Shown here: one piece after another, positions 29,161 through 38,947 of the stretch
Layout: every line of letters starts with the position of its first letter
How positions within the stretch are numbered: position 1 is the stretch's first letter
Source of the DNA: Alphaproteobacteria bacterium
GTDB lineage: Bacteria; Myxococcota_A; UBA796; CAJQPC01
Reading direction: 5' to 3'
Assembly (NCBI GenBank): GCA_020632795.1
Contig: JACKEV010000006.1
Location: 1,608,501-1,672,500, forward strand
Length of the DNA: 64,000 nt
Notes under the pieces: model-generated
Databases searched by the model: none
Told to the model about the DNA's origin: nothing
What the model saw: the letters and a program-made list of their open reading frames with translations, nothing else
Made by a program: the position numbers and the translations under genes

Positions 29161-29586
29161 ATGTCTGTCGAGACAACCGCCACTCGTACCGCAGAGACCG
29201 ACGGCGCCGCCGATCGGCACGGCCCGGACTGGACGCGGGTCGGGGCCGGGCTGCTGGCGCTGGGGGTCGCCCTCGCGGCCTTCGCCGCCCACGGCCTGGA
29301 GAAGATGGTCGAGCCCGACCTGGTCAGCCCCTTCGACACCGGCGTGCGCCAGCACATGTGGCACGCTCTGGGCCTGATGGTGCTGGGCCGCCTGGACGCC
29401 CCGCCGCGCGCCACCGGCTGGCTCGTGCTGCTCGGGATCGTGCTGTTCTCGGGCTCGCTCTACGTGCTCTCCCTGAGCGGCCAGCGGTGGCTGGGGGCCG
29501 TCACCCCGCTCGGGGGCTTGAGCTTCATGGCCGGATGGTCGATCCTTGCGATCAAAGGATGGAAGCGCGCCCCGGAGGGCCCCTGA
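29161..29586 (+). CDS. DUF423 membrane protein
   Basis: The protein is 141 aa, with four predicted hydrophobic helices after a 25-residue polar N-terminus. The motifs LAAFAAHGL, LFSGSLYVLSLSG and TPLGGLSFMAGW match the DUF423 (YgdD/YwdK) inner-membrane family, whose function is unknown. AGGAG seven bases before the ATG supports this start. Its stop overlaps the start of the next gene (TGATG), so the two are probably translationally coupled. Confidence 0.85.
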   Translation: MSVETTATRTAETDGAADRHGPDWTRVGAGLLALGVALAAFAAHGLEKMVEPDLVSPFDTGVRQHMWHALGLMVLGRLDAPPRATGWLVLLGIVLFSGSLYVLSLSGQRWLGAVTPLGGLSFMAGWSILAIKGWKRAPEGP

Positions 29587-30326
29587 TGCTTGAGCTCTAC
29601 CTCGCCGCGTTCGGCTTCGGGGTCATCTTCGTGGGCGCGTCGGCGTTCCTGGGCGGCCACGACGCCGACGGGGACGCGGACGGCGAGCTGGCGTTCGACA
29701 AGGATATCCAGTTCGACAAGGACATCGACCTCGACATGGACGCGGACGCCGACGTGGACGTCGACGCCGACGCCGATGTGGACGCCGACGCCGACGCCGA
29801 GGTGGAGGCCGACAAGGACCTGCCGATCGCCACCCACGACGTGGGCGACGCCGCGCTGGCCGCCGTCGGCCCGATGCTTTCGCTGCGGTTCTGGACCTAC
29901 GGGCTGACGGTCTTCGGCGCCACCGGCGCGCTCCTCACCCTCATCGGGCTGTCCCTCGCCCTGCACCTCACCGCAGCCATCGGCATGGGCTTCGTCTGCG
30001 GCTATGGGGCGTCCTGGACCATCCAGAAGCTCAAGCGCTCCACCGTGGCCACCGACGCCGATCTCGGCCGGGTGCGCGCCACCGAGGCCACCGTCGTGCT
30101 GCCTGTCGGGCCGGGCAAGACGGGCAAGGTGCGCCTGGAGATGGGCGGCCAGCAGGTCGAGCTGATCGCCACCACCCGCGAGGCGTCCATGCTGGAGCGC
30201 GGCGAGACGGTGCTCGTGCTCACCGTCGAGGGCGGCACCGCCGAGGTCGCCTCCCTGGCCCTCGCTCGCAAGGTCGCCGCGCGAAACAGGGCCCTGGCCG
30301 CTCAGAAACAAAAGAATCAAGGCTGA
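29586..30326 (+). CDS. NfeD/YqiJ-like membrane protein with Asp-rich segment
   Basis: The 246-aa protein has one N-terminal hydrophobic helix, then a strikingly acidic stretch (about residues 25-80, alternating Asp with Ala, Val or Gly), two further helices (about 98-145) and a C-terminal beta-barrel domain (about 160-225; GRVRATEATVVLPVGPGKTG and following) of the NfeD/YqiJ OB-fold type. NfeD-like proteins pair with flotillin or stomatin SPFH proteins, and two SPFH genes follow immediately. The acidic segment is atypical for the family and could bind cations. Confidence 0.75.
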   Translation: MLELYLAAFGFGVIFVGASAFLGGHDADGDADGELAFDKDIQFDKDIDLDMDADADVDVDADADVDADADAEVEADKDLPIATHDVGDAALAAVGPMLSLRFWTYGLTVFGATGALLTLIGLSLALHLTAAIGMGFVCGYGASWTIQKLKRSTVATDADLGRVRATEATVVLPVGPGKTGKVRLEMGGQQVELIATTREASMLERGETVLVLTVEGGTAEVASLALARKVAARNRALAAQKQKNQG

Positions 30327-30377
30327 CGTAGTAGAGTTGCGCGCGTCACCTCGGACTCAATCTCCCCAGGAGAATCC

Positions 30378-31643
<1,266 letters not shown>

Positions 31644-31645
31644 TC

Positions 31646-32914
31646 ATGAGCTTCGAAGAGATCCTGCTGAGCGGCATCAGCCTCCTGGGCATCCTCGGCT
31701 TCGTCGTCGTCGCCCTCACCTTCACGGTGCGGAACCTGCTCTACATCGCCGGCCCCAACGAGGTGCTGGTGTTCTCGGGCCCCAAGACGGCCGACGGCCG
31801 GAACTACAAGTTCATCAAGGGCGGCCGGCGCGTCCGCGTCCCCATCATCGAGTCGGTGTCCCGCATCGACCTCACCAACATGACCGTCGACGTGGCGGTC
31901 ACCAACGCCTACTCCAAGGGCGGCATCCCCCTGACCGTCCAGGGCGTGGCCAACATCAAGGTCGCCGGCCACGAGCCGCTGCTGGGCAACGCCCTGGAGC
32001 GCTTCCTGGGCAAGTCCCGCAAGGAGATCATCGCCATCGGCAAGGACACCCTGGAGGGCAACCTCCGCGGCGTGCTCTCCCAGCTCACCCCCGAGGAGGT
32101 CAACAACGACAAGATCACCTTCGCGGAGAAGCTCCTGGAGGAGGCCGAGCACGACCTCTCCAAGCTGGGGCTGGTGCTCGACGTCCTCAAGATCCAGAAC
32201 GTCTCCGACGAGAAGGGCTACCTCGACGCCATCGGCCGCAAGTCCTCCGCCGAGCTGGACCGCAAGGCCCGCATCGCCGAGGCCCAGGCCCACGCCGAGT
32301 CGGTCATCCAGGAGTCCACCAACCGCGAGCGCGCCCGGCTGGCTGAGTGCCAGGCGGAGATCGAGATCGCCCGCGCCGACACCGACCGCCGCGTCCGCGA
32401 CGCCCAGACCCGCCGCGCCGCGCTGGTCGCCAAGGAGACCGGTGAGGTCCGTGCCCTGGTCGCCCGCGCCAACGCCGATCTCAAGGTCCAGGACGCCCGT
32501 CTGGAGCAGGTCCGCCGCCGGCTTGAGGCCGACGTCATCGCCCCCGCCCGCGCCGACATGGAGGCCAGGCAGGCCGACGCCAAGGGCCAGGCCGCCAAGA
32601 TCGTCGAGGACGGCAAGGCCACCGCGTTCGTCCTCGAGGAGATGATCTCCACCTGGCAGAGCGGGGGCGCCAACGCCCGCGATATCTTCCTGATGCAGAA
32701 GCTGCGCGCGCTGATGGAGTCGCTGGTCGACACCATCCAGCAGGTGCATGTGGACAAGCTCACGGTTCTGCCGGGCGGCGAGCACAGCCGCGCGGCCCAG
32801 GCCGTGCAGCTCGTCGAGGAGCTGAAGGCCGGCGTCGGCGTCGACCTCCCCCAGCTCCTCGACAAGTTCGCCGCGTCCCGCGCGCTGCCGGACAAGTCCT
32901 CCCCCAAGCGCTGA
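31646..32914 (+). CDS. SPFH/flotillin-like protein (YqiK type), second paralogue
   Basis: The 422-aa protein is collinear with its upstream neighbour: N-terminal helix (LGILGFVVVALTFTVRNLLY), SPFH domain (GPNEVLVFSGPKT, TNAYSKGGIPLTVQGVANIK, LEGNLRGVLSQLTPEEVN) and an Ala/Glu/Arg-rich coiled coil. The two are clear tandem duplicates, and the equal length suggests a hetero-oligomer. The gene sits in a unit with the NfeD-like gene, and hflX follows 15 bases later. Confidence 0.9.
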   Translation: MSFEEILLSGISLLGILGFVVVALTFTVRNLLYIAGPNEVLVFSGPKTADGRNYKFIKGGRRVRVPIIESVSRIDLTNMTVDVAVTNAYSKGGIPLTVQGVANIKVAGHEPLLGNALERFLGKSRKEIIAIGKDTLEGNLRGVLSQLTPEEVNNDKITFAEKLLEEAEHDLSKLGLVLDVLKIQNVSDEKGYLDAIGRKSSAELDRKARIAEAQAHAESVIQESTNRERARLAECQAEIEIARADTDRRVRDAQTRRAALVAKETGEVRALVARANADLKVQDARLEQVRRRLEADVIAPARADMEARQADAKGQAAKIVEDGKATAFVLEEMISTWQSGGANARDIFLMQKLRALMESLVDTIQQVHVDKLTVLPGGEHSRAAQAVQLVEELKAGVGVDLPQLLDKFAASRALPDKSSPKR

Positions 32915-32918
32915 TCCC

Positions 32919-32932
32919 GGAGAACGAACATT
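32919..32932 (+). promoter_or_regulatory. Shine-Dalgarno and AUU start of hflX
   Basis: GGAG at 32919-32922 stands seven bases before ATT at 32930-32932. The frame upstream meets the stop codon of the SPFH gene at 32912-32914 with no ATG, GTG or TTG between, while the codons directly after ATT encode a conserved HflX N-terminus. ATT is therefore the best start. Confidence 0.65.
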
Positions 32933-34612
32933 CCTGAGCTGCACGGCAACACCGCCGGCCTGAAGACCTCCCAGGTCAAGGCCCTCAAGTCCCTGTACGA
33001 CCGCCGCGTGCCCCAGGCGCGCTTCCTCACCCCCGAGCTGGCTCGGCGGCTGACGGAGGTCTCCCGCCTGGCGGGCCGCCAGGTCGGGCTGCTCGTGGAT
33101 CGGCTCGGCTTCGTGGACAAGGTCGTGGTGGGCGACGCCCACCGCGTCTTCATCCCGGAGCTGGGCCGCGCCCGCGCAGGCTCGGGCCGCTTCCGCGGCC
33201 TTCGTCTGATCGTCAGCCACCTGCGCGGCGAGGGCCTCACCAAGGACAACCTCACCGACCTCACCCTGCTGCGGCTGGACGCGGTCATCGTGGTCCAGGC
33301 CCTGGTCGACGGCCTGCCCGGCGAGGTGGAGTACGCCCACGTCCTGCCCCCCGAGGACACCCAGCCCGGCCCGGACGGCGAGCCCGCCGAGATGTGGCGG
33401 GTGGAGACCCGCCCCTCGGTCCACCACTGGGACGAGGATTTCCTCGCTTTCATCCAGGATCTTGAGGATCGGTTCTCCCACGCCGAGCGGCTGCAGCGGG
33501 TCGAGGGCGCCGAGCGCTGCATCCTGATCGGCGTGGCGCTGGGGCAACCGCAGGCCGCCCGGCACAGCCTGGAGGAGCTGGAGCGCCTCGCGGAGACCGC
33601 GGGCCTCCACGTGGTCGATCGCGCGCTCCAGATCCGCCGCAAGCCCGACAACCGCTACCTCGTGGGCAAGGGCAAGCTCCAGGACCTGCTGCTGCGGGCG
33701 ATGCACCTGGGCGCGGACGTGCTGGTGTTCGACGGCGAGCTGGCCCCCAGCCAGCTCCGCAACATCGCCACCGAGACCGAGCTGTCGGTCCTGGACCGCA
33801 CCCAGCTAATCCTCGACATCTTCGCCCAGCGGGCCACCACCAAGGAGGGCAAGCTCCAGGTCGAGCTGGCCCAGCTCCGCTACCGCAAGCCCCGCCTGGC
33901 CATCATGCCCACCGCCATGAGCCGGCTCACCGGCGGCATCGGCGGACGCGGGCCCGGCGAGACGAAGCTGGAGATCAACCGCCGCCGCGCGGACGAGCGG
34001 CTGGACCGGCTGCGCACGGAGCTCAAAAAGCTCGGAAAGCACCGCAGCATGCGCCGGGACCGCCGAAAGCGGGTGGGCCTGCCCCTGGTCTCCATCGTGG
34101 GGTACACCAACGCGGGCAAGTCCACCCTGCTCAACCGCATGACCAACTCCGCGGTCGACGCCGAGGACAAGCTCTTCGCGACGCTGGACCCCACCTCCCG
34201 GCGCATGCGCTTCCCCGAGGAGCGCGAGGTCATCCTCACCGACACCGTCGGCTTCATCCGCGAGCTGCCCAAGGAGCTGGTCGAGGCCTTCCGCTCCACC
34301 CTGGAGGAGGTGGTCGAGGCCGACCTCATCCTGCATGTCGTCGACGCCTCCGACGAGGAGATCGACACCCACATCGCGGCGGTGGAGGAGGTCCTGGAGC
34401 GCCTCGGGGTGGCCGAGACCCCTCGCCTGCTGGTGCTCAACAAGATCGACCAGGTCGACCCGGCCACCTGGCCCGAGCTCAAGCAGCGCTACGGCGGCGT
34501 CCTGGCCAGCGCGGTCACCGGCGAGGGCCTGGAGAGCGTGCTGGTCGCGGTGGAGCGCGCTCTGTTCCGGGAGCGTGCGGCCCGCGCCGCCCAGCCGGGG
34601 CTTGAGGCCTGA
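32930..34612 (+). CDS. hflX: GTPase HflX with probable AUU start codon
   Basis: The 560-aa protein is the long HflX type. The N-terminus ELHGNTAGLKTSQVKALKSL matches the GN.SGLK.SQ segment of long HflX proteins, and it lies upstream of the first canonical start (GTG 33008), so translation probably begins at ATT 32930. The HflX domain includes NRYLVGKGKLQDLL, FDGELAPSQLRN, ILDIFAQRA and GGRGPGETKLE; the G domain has GYTNAGKST, DTVGFIRELP and LNKIDQVD. HflX binds 50S ribosomal subunits and rescues stalled or heat-damaged ribosomes. Its stop overlaps the next gene's ATG. Confidence 0.93.
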   Translation: MPELHGNTAGLKTSQVKALKSLYDRRVPQARFLTPELARRLTEVSRLAGRQVGLLVDRLGFVDKVVVGDAHRVFIPELGRARAGSGRFRGLRLIVSHLRGEGLTKDNLTDLTLLRLDAVIVVQALVDGLPGEVEYAHVLPPEDTQPGPDGEPAEMWRVETRPSVHHWDEDFLAFIQDLEDRFSHAERLQRVEGAERCILIGVALGQPQAARHSLEELERLAETAGLHVVDRALQIRRKPDNRYLVGKGKLQDLLLRAMHLGADVLVFDGELAPSQLRNIATETELSVLDRTQLILDIFAQRATTKEGKLQVELAQLRYRKPRLAIMPTAMSRLTGGIGGRGPGETKLEINRRRADERLDRLRTELKKLGKHRSMRRDRRKRVGLPLVSIVGYTNAGKSTLLNRMTNSAVDAEDKLFATLDPTSRRMRFPEEREVILTDTVGFIRELPKELVEAFRSTLEEVVEADLILHVVDASDEEIDTHIAAVEEVLERLGVAETPRLLVLNKIDQVDPATWPELKQRYGGVLASAVTGEGLESVLVAVERALFRERAARAAQPGLEA

Positions 34613-35025
34613 TGATCCTGATCCTGCTGGCGCTCGGCTGCAAGGATGCCGATGTACCGGCGATCACGGACACTGGCGCGGTGGATCTCTGGGACGGGCC
34701 GCCCGCCCTGATCGACGTCCAGCTCACCTGCCTCGCCAACGGCCGCCACGCCTGGGAGGCCTTCACCCGAGGCGCCACCGGCGGCGTGCGCCTGACCCTC
34801 AACCCCGTCGAACAGGGGGAGACCGAGCAGCACTGGCTGGCCTGGGCGGCCTCGGATCCTGGCGGTTGGTGGGATCGATACGCGCTGTCCCTGTCCGTCA
34901 CGCCGGGCACGGGCACCGCCTTCCCCTGCCCGGCCGTGGGCGACACGGTGGACTGGAGGGTGGAGCTCCTTGACCCGGAGTCCGGTGAAGTGGTGGAATG
35001 CACGGGCCCTGACGGGGGTTGCTGA
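34612..35025 (+). CDS. Small lipoprotein, array member 1 (most divergent)
   Basis: The 137-aa protein has a minimal signal, MILILLALGC, then an Asp/Thr segment and a beta domain. The pattern (LTCLANGRHAW, GATGGVRLTL, an internal FPC, then DWRVELLDPESGEVVEC) parallels the five following small exported proteins, so I place it as the most divergent member of that family. Its ATG overlaps the hflX stop (TGATG). Confidence 0.7.
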   Translation: MILILLALGCKDADVPAITDTGAVDLWDGPPALIDVQLTCLANGRHAWEAFTRGATGGVRLTLNPVEQGETEQHWLAWAASDPGGWWDRYALSLSVTPGTGTAFPCPAVGDTVDWRVELLDPESGEVVECTGPDGGC

Positions 35026-35070
35026 AGGGGGACCTTCGCGCCCGGAAAAGCGCTGTCCTGGCCTTGCCTT

Positions 35071-35086
35071 GGGCCTCACAAGGCCC
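35071..35086 (+). repeat. Intergenic hairpin after array member 1
   Basis: Perfect 6-bp stem GGGCCT/AGGCCC with loop CACA, in the 135-base gap before the next array gene. No T-tract follows, so it is at best a weak terminator. Confidence 0.3.
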
Positions 35087-35160
35087 TTGCCATCGCCTCC
35101 GCCTCCGGGTAGAACCACATTGGCACTTTGCCCTCTCTCATCTCAGGAAGGAGACGCGCC

Positions 35161-35763
35161 ATGAGAAAGATCATCCTGGCCAGCTTTGCCCTCGCACTGG
35201 GCACCGCCTGCAAGGACAGCACCACTTGCGACAGCGGTGACTCCGGCTGCGCGGCGACCGACGACACCTTCACCGGTGGCGACGACACCGCCGACTGCAC
35301 CGACTGTGCGCTCGACCTCACCGCGGTCAACTGGAACTGCGACGCCACCGGCTACTGGTACGACGCCTACATGGTCGGCTGGCAGTACGGCACCGAGCTC
35401 TACATCTACCAGACCGGGTCCACCCAGCCCTGGTACGAGTATGGCCACGAGTTCCCCGCCAGCACCCCCTGGTCCGGCGCCACGGCCCAGGAGATCGCCG
35501 ACGGCGACACCCGCGGCTACTACAGCGACTACGGCTACTGGGACAACCCCTACATGTTCCTGTCCGACGTCGACAGCACCAGCGCTGTCGTGCTCGGCTC
35601 CACCACCCTCTACGAGTGCGAAGAGGCTGGCCGCAACGACACCCTCACCTGGTCCGTCGTGGTCTACGACGAGAACGGCGCCGAGGCCGACTGCGCCTCC
35701 TGGGGCGACGACCCCTCGGCCAACGAAGAGGGCTACAACTTCGGGCGCTGCGACGTCTTCTAG
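35161..35763 (+). CDS. Exported lipoprotein, array member 2
   Basis: The 200-aa protein has the signal MRKIILASFALALGTAC, an Asp/Thr/Cys-rich linker (DSGDSG, DCTDC), then a compact beta domain with conserved WNCDATGYWYD, GWQYGTELYIYQTGS, GDTRGYYSDYGYWDNPYM, a second Cys in LYECEEAG, and DCASWGDDP. Aromatic residues are very frequent. No known domain is recognised; it may be a carbohydrate- or metal-binding beta-sandwich. The ATG at 35161 is preferred because AAGGAG precedes it. It is closest to array member 5. Confidence 0.8.
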   Translation: MRKIILASFALALGTACKDSTTCDSGDSGCAATDDTFTGGDDTADCTDCALDLTAVNWNCDATGYWYDAYMVGWQYGTELYIYQTGSTQPWYEYGHEFPASTPWSGATAQEIADGDTRGYYSDYGYWDNPYMFLSDVDSTSAVVLGSTTLYECEEAGRNDTLTWSVVVYDENGAEADCASWGDDPSANEEGYNFGRCDVF

Positions 35764-35840
35764 TCCTACCCCCGTTCCCTGCGCGACCCTCGCCTTCGGG
35801 CGGGGGTCGTCGCGCTCTGGGGCTCGTTCAGGATAGGGTG

Positions 35841-36308
35841 ATGGGCATGCTCCCCCTGCTGCTGCTCGCCTGCGCGCCGCCCCCGGTCTTCGACGACCCG
35901 GCGTCCTACGAGGGCCCCACCCTCATCACCGCCGTGACGCCGGGCTGCTCGGTGGAGTCGGAGTCCTGGTCCCTGACCGTGGAGACCGAGGGCTGGACCG
36001 GCGGCGGGCTGTTCTCCATGAGCCTGGACGGCCTGCGCGTGGAGGGCCACGAGCTGCTCAGCCGCGAGGCCGCCCCCGACGGCTCCTGGGATCGCCTCGT
36101 GCTGGACCTGGACATCATCGCCGACCCCGCCGAGGTCCAGTTGGGCGAGACCACGGGCTATCTCTGCGAAGACGAAGGGGATCTGGCCTTCCGCGTGGTG
36201 GTCTTCGACCCCGACGACGGGCAGAAGGCGGACTGCCGTGTGTGGGGCCAGGCGCTGGATTGGAACGCGGCGGCCGGCTACAGCGACTGCGACACCTGGC
36301 TGGAGTGA
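35841..36308 (+). CDS. Exported lipoprotein, array member 3
   Basis: The 155-aa protein has a very short signal MGMLPLLLLAC, a brief linker, and the family domain: PGCSVESESWSLTVETEGWTG, GLFSMSLDG, GETTGYLC, FRVVVFDPDDGQKADCRVWG. It lacks the Tyr-rich centre of members 2 and 5. ATG 35841 or ATG 35847 are both possible starts. Confidence 0.75.
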   Translation: MGMLPLLLLACAPPPVFDDPASYEGPTLITAVTPGCSVESESWSLTVETEGWTGGGLFSMSLDGLRVEGHELLSREAAPDGSWDRLVLDLDIIADPAEVQLGETTGYLCEDEGDLAFRVVVFDPDDGQKADCRVWGQALDWNAAAGYSDCDTWLE

Positions 36309-36312
36309 CCCT

Positions 36313-36822
36313 GTGCTGCTGCTGATCGCCCTCCTCGCCTGCAAGGCGGACGAGGACTCCTCGACGCTGGACACCTCGATCAAGACCACGGACACCGCGC
36401 CCACTGGGTGGGACCTCCCGCTCTCGGTGACCGCCCTGTCGGTGGCCTGCGACGGTGCGGACTGGGTGTGGACGGTCACCACCGCCGGCTGGGCGGGCGG
36501 CGCGGCGCTGACCATCTACGGCCCCCCCAGCGACGAGGGGGGCTTCGAGTGGTCCGAGGCCCACCCCTTCCCGGTCCGACCGGACGACTACGATCCCGAC
36601 GGGGCCTGGGAGGTTCGCTCCCTCACCCTCACCCCGGCGGGCAGCGCCGAGGCGGTCGTCCCCGGCAGCTCCACCCAGCTCGCCTGCAGCGAAGCCGAGC
36701 TGGCCGTGCCCACCTGGCTCCTCGTGCTCAGCGACCGCACGGGCGTCGAGGCCACCTGCGTCACCGGGGGGGCCGATCCCACCGCGCTGGGCCTGGACTG
36801 CGAGAGCGCCCCGGCCCGGTGA
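36313..36822 (+). CDS. Exported lipoprotein, array member 4
   Basis: The 169-aa protein starts at GTG 36313 with GGAG seven bases upstream, four bases after the previous stop. The signal MLLLIALLAC is only ten residues long with no basic residue. The mature part keeps the family plan: ACDGADWVWTVTTAGWAGGA, SSTQLAC and VLSDRTGVEATCVTGGADP. Function is unknown. Confidence 0.75.
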   Translation: MLLLIALLACKADEDSSTLDTSIKTTDTAPTGWDLPLSVTALSVACDGADWVWTVTTAGWAGGAALTIYGPPSDEGGFEWSEAHPFPVRPDDYDPDGAWEVRSLTLTPAGSAEAVVPGSSTQLACSEAELAVPTWLLVLSDRTGVEATCVTGGADPTALGLDCESAPAR

Positions 36823-36854
36823 GCCGTGGGCTATCTTGAGATGAGGAGGTGTCG

Positions 36855-37439
36855 ATGATCCTGGGGTTGCTCGGCCTGGCGCTGTCGGACTGCGGTGGAC
36901 CGTCGGTCAACGTGCGGCGCGACACAGGCTTTGGCTTCGACACCGGCGGGCGGGTGACCGCGCGCGACAGCGCCGACCTCTGCTTCGACTGCGCCCTGGA
37001 GATCGTCGCGCCGTCCTGGAACTGCGACAGCACCGGCTACTGGTACGACGTCTACGCGACCGGCTGGCAATACGGCGCCGAGCTGTACATCTACCAGACC
37101 GGCTCCTCCTCTCCCTGGTTCGAATTCGGCCACGAGTTCCCGCAGACCGAACCCTGGTCAACGGCCTCCGACGTCGACCAGGCCAGCGGCGACACCCGCG
37201 GCTACTACAGCGACTACGGATACTGGGACAACCCCTACATGGAGCTGGTCACCGTCGACGCCCCTCCGGACGTCGTGATGGGGTCCACCACCCTGTTCAA
37301 CTGCGACGACGCCGAGACCCTCACCTGGTCCGTCGTGGTCTACGGCGAGAACGGCGCGTCGCCGGACTGCGCCTCCTGGGGCGACGACCCCACCGCCGAG
37401 GTCGAGGGCTACGACTTCGGCCGCTGCACCTTGTTCTGA
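36855..37439 (+). CDS. Exported protein, array member 5
   Basis: The 194-aa protein starts at ATG 36855, five bases after GAGGAGG. The N-terminus MILGLLGLALSDC would place Asp at the -1 position of a lipobox, which is unusual. The mature domain is nearly collinear with array member 2, including WNCDSTGYWYD, GWQYGAELYIYQTGS, GDTRGYYSDYGYWDNPYM and DCASWGDDP. The two must be recent duplicates, although members 3 and 4 separate them. Confidence 0.8.
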   Translation: MILGLLGLALSDCGGPSVNVRRDTGFGFDTGGRVTARDSADLCFDCALEIVAPSWNCDSTGYWYDVYATGWQYGAELYIYQTGSSSPWFEFGHEFPQTEPWSTASDVDQASGDTRGYYSDYGYWDNPYMELVTVDAPPDVVMGSTTLFNCDDAETLTWSVVVYGENGASPDCASWGDDPTAEVEGYDFGRCTLF

Positions 37440-37487
37440 CAGCCGGCCTGGAGGACACCCGGCTACACTCTGAGCCGGAGGTTTCGC

Positions 37488-38042
37488 ATGCTGTTCGGTC
37501 TGTTGGGGCTGGCGCTTTCGGACTGCGCCGGCGGTGGTGAGCCGCCGCCCAGGCCGGACACCGCGATCTTCTTCGACACCGCCGTCGACCCCCCCGATGA
37601 CATCTATGACGGCCCGGTGGAGATCCGCTCGGTCTCCCCCACCTGCGACGACGAGCGCTGGGCCATCGACGTGTTCCTGGTCGGCTGGATGAGCGAGACC
37701 GAGCTGTTCATGGCCGACACCAGCGCCGACTGGGTCGAGTACGGCCACCCCTTCCCCCCCACCGAGCCCTGGGACGAGGTCTCCGCGGACACCCGCGGCA
37801 TGTACGATCCCTGGGGCTCCTGGGACAACCCCTTCCTCACCCTGGACATCGTGGCTGACGTCAACGACGTGCGCCTCGGGCGGTCCACCCTCTTCACCTG
37901 CACCCCCGACCAGATGGAGGCCCTGACCTTCTCCGTGAAGGTCTGGGACACCCGGGGTGAGGAGGCCGACTGCGTCGCCTGGGGGATGGACCAGGACGGG
38001 ACGGTGGACGGCTACGCCTTCGGGGACTGCCGCGTGCTGTGA
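37488..38042 (+). CDS. Exported protein, array member 6
   Basis: The 184-aa protein starts at ATG with GGAGG seven bases upstream. Its N-terminus MLFGLLGLALSDC is almost the same as that of member 5. The domain keeps CDDERWAIDVFLVGWMSETELFM, YGHPFPP, ADTRGMYDPWGSWDNPF, STLFTC and EEADCVAWGMD. Its last 31 bases overlap the convergent pdxA gene. Confidence 0.8.
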   Translation: MLFGLLGLALSDCAGGGEPPPRPDTAIFFDTAVDPPDDIYDGPVEIRSVSPTCDDERWAIDVFLVGWMSETELFMADTSADWVEYGHPFPPTEPWDEVSADTRGMYDPWGSWDNPFLTLDIVADVNDVRLGRSTLFTCTPDQMEALTFSVKVWDTRGEEADCVAWGMDQDGTVDGYAFGDCRVL

Positions 38043-38947
38043 GGCTCCGTCAGGCGGCGGGCCAGCCGGATGGCCGCCTCCATCGACGACGAATCCGCGA
38101 TGCCCTGGCCGGCGATGTCGTCGGCGGTGCCATGGTCGACGGACGTGCGCACGATGGGCAGCCCCATCGTCCAGTTGACCGAGCGCCCGAAGTCCACCAG
38201 CTTGAGGGGGGCGAGGCCCTGGTCGTGGTACATCGCGATGACGATGTCCGCGCGGTCGTCCAGCACCCAGCGGAACGCGGCCTCGGCCGAGATCGGCCCT
38301 TGCACCTCGATACCCAGCGAGCGGGCCTCCTGGCAGGCCGGCGCGATGATCTCGGCCTCCTCGGTGCCCAGCAGCCCGCCGTCGCCCGCGTGGGGGTTGA
38401 GCCCGCAGACCAGCAGCCGGGGGGTGTCGATGCCCAGGCGGCGGCGCAGCTCGTCGTGGACCACCAGCAGGGTGTGCCGCACCCGCTCCCGGGTCAAGCA
38501 CGCGGACACGCGGGCCAGCGGCACGTGGACCGTCACCAGCGCGACCCGCAGGGACCCACCGACGAAGGCCATCACCGGACAGTCCACCCCGCACAGCTCC
38601 CCCAGGAAGTCGGTGTGGCCGGGGTGCGGGAAGCCTGCGGCGGCCAGCCGCGCCTTGTGGATGGGGCCCGTGACCATCGCGCGCCCCCGCCCCTCCAGGC
38701 ACGCCCGGGTGGCCACACGGAGCGCGGAGACCTCCACCGGCTCCCCGGTGTCCGGCGGCTCCAGCACAGCGAGCCCGGCGACGGCCTCCACCTCAGTGAT
38801 CCGAGGGAGCGGGCCCGCCACCGCCTCGATGGCGCCCCCGTCTCCCACCAGCACGGCGTCGACGCCCATGCGGCGCGCCGCCTTCACCGCGACCTCGGGA
38901 CCGATGCCCGCCGGATCACCCGGGGTGATCAGCAGCGGCAGGCTCAC
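38012..38947 (-). CDS. pdxA: 4-hydroxythreonine-4-phosphate dehydrogenase
   Basis: The 311-aa protein carries PdxA blocks: ITPGDPAGIGPEV at the N-terminus, GPIHKARLAAAGFPHPGHTDFL with metal-ligand His, CGLNPHAGDGG, and IAMYHDQGLAPLK. PdxA oxidises 4-phosphohydroxy-L-threonine in the DXP-dependent route to pyridoxal phosphate. The gene overlaps surA by four bases (ATGA), keeping the surA-pdxA order also seen in E. coli. The 3' end overlaps array member 6. Confidence 0.97.
   Translation of the reverse strand: MSLPLLITPGDPAGIGPEVAVKAARRMGVDAVLVGDGGAIEAVAGPLPRITEVEAVAGLAVLEPPDTGEPVEVSALRVATRACLEGRGRAMVTGPIHKARLAAAGFPHPGHTDFLGELCGVDCPVMAFVGGSLRVALVTVHVPLARVSACLTRERVRHTLLVVHDELRRRLGIDTPRLLVCGLNPHAGDGGLLGTEEAEIIAPACQEARSLGIEVQGPISAEAAFRWVLDDRADIVIAMYHDQGLAPLKLVDFGRSVNWTMGLPIVRTSVDHGTADDIAGQGIADSSSMEAAIRLARRLTEPHSTRQSPKA

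Noticed and set aside
27180..29585. Plus-strand frame running into the NfeD-like gene
   Set aside because: Only the part from 29586 has protein sense; the rest is antisense to the GH13 amylase and crosses the DUF423 gene.
35121..35138. Sigma-54-like element (TGGCACTTTGC) before array member 2
   Set aside because: The GC is too close to the GG element and the position ten bases on is not GC.
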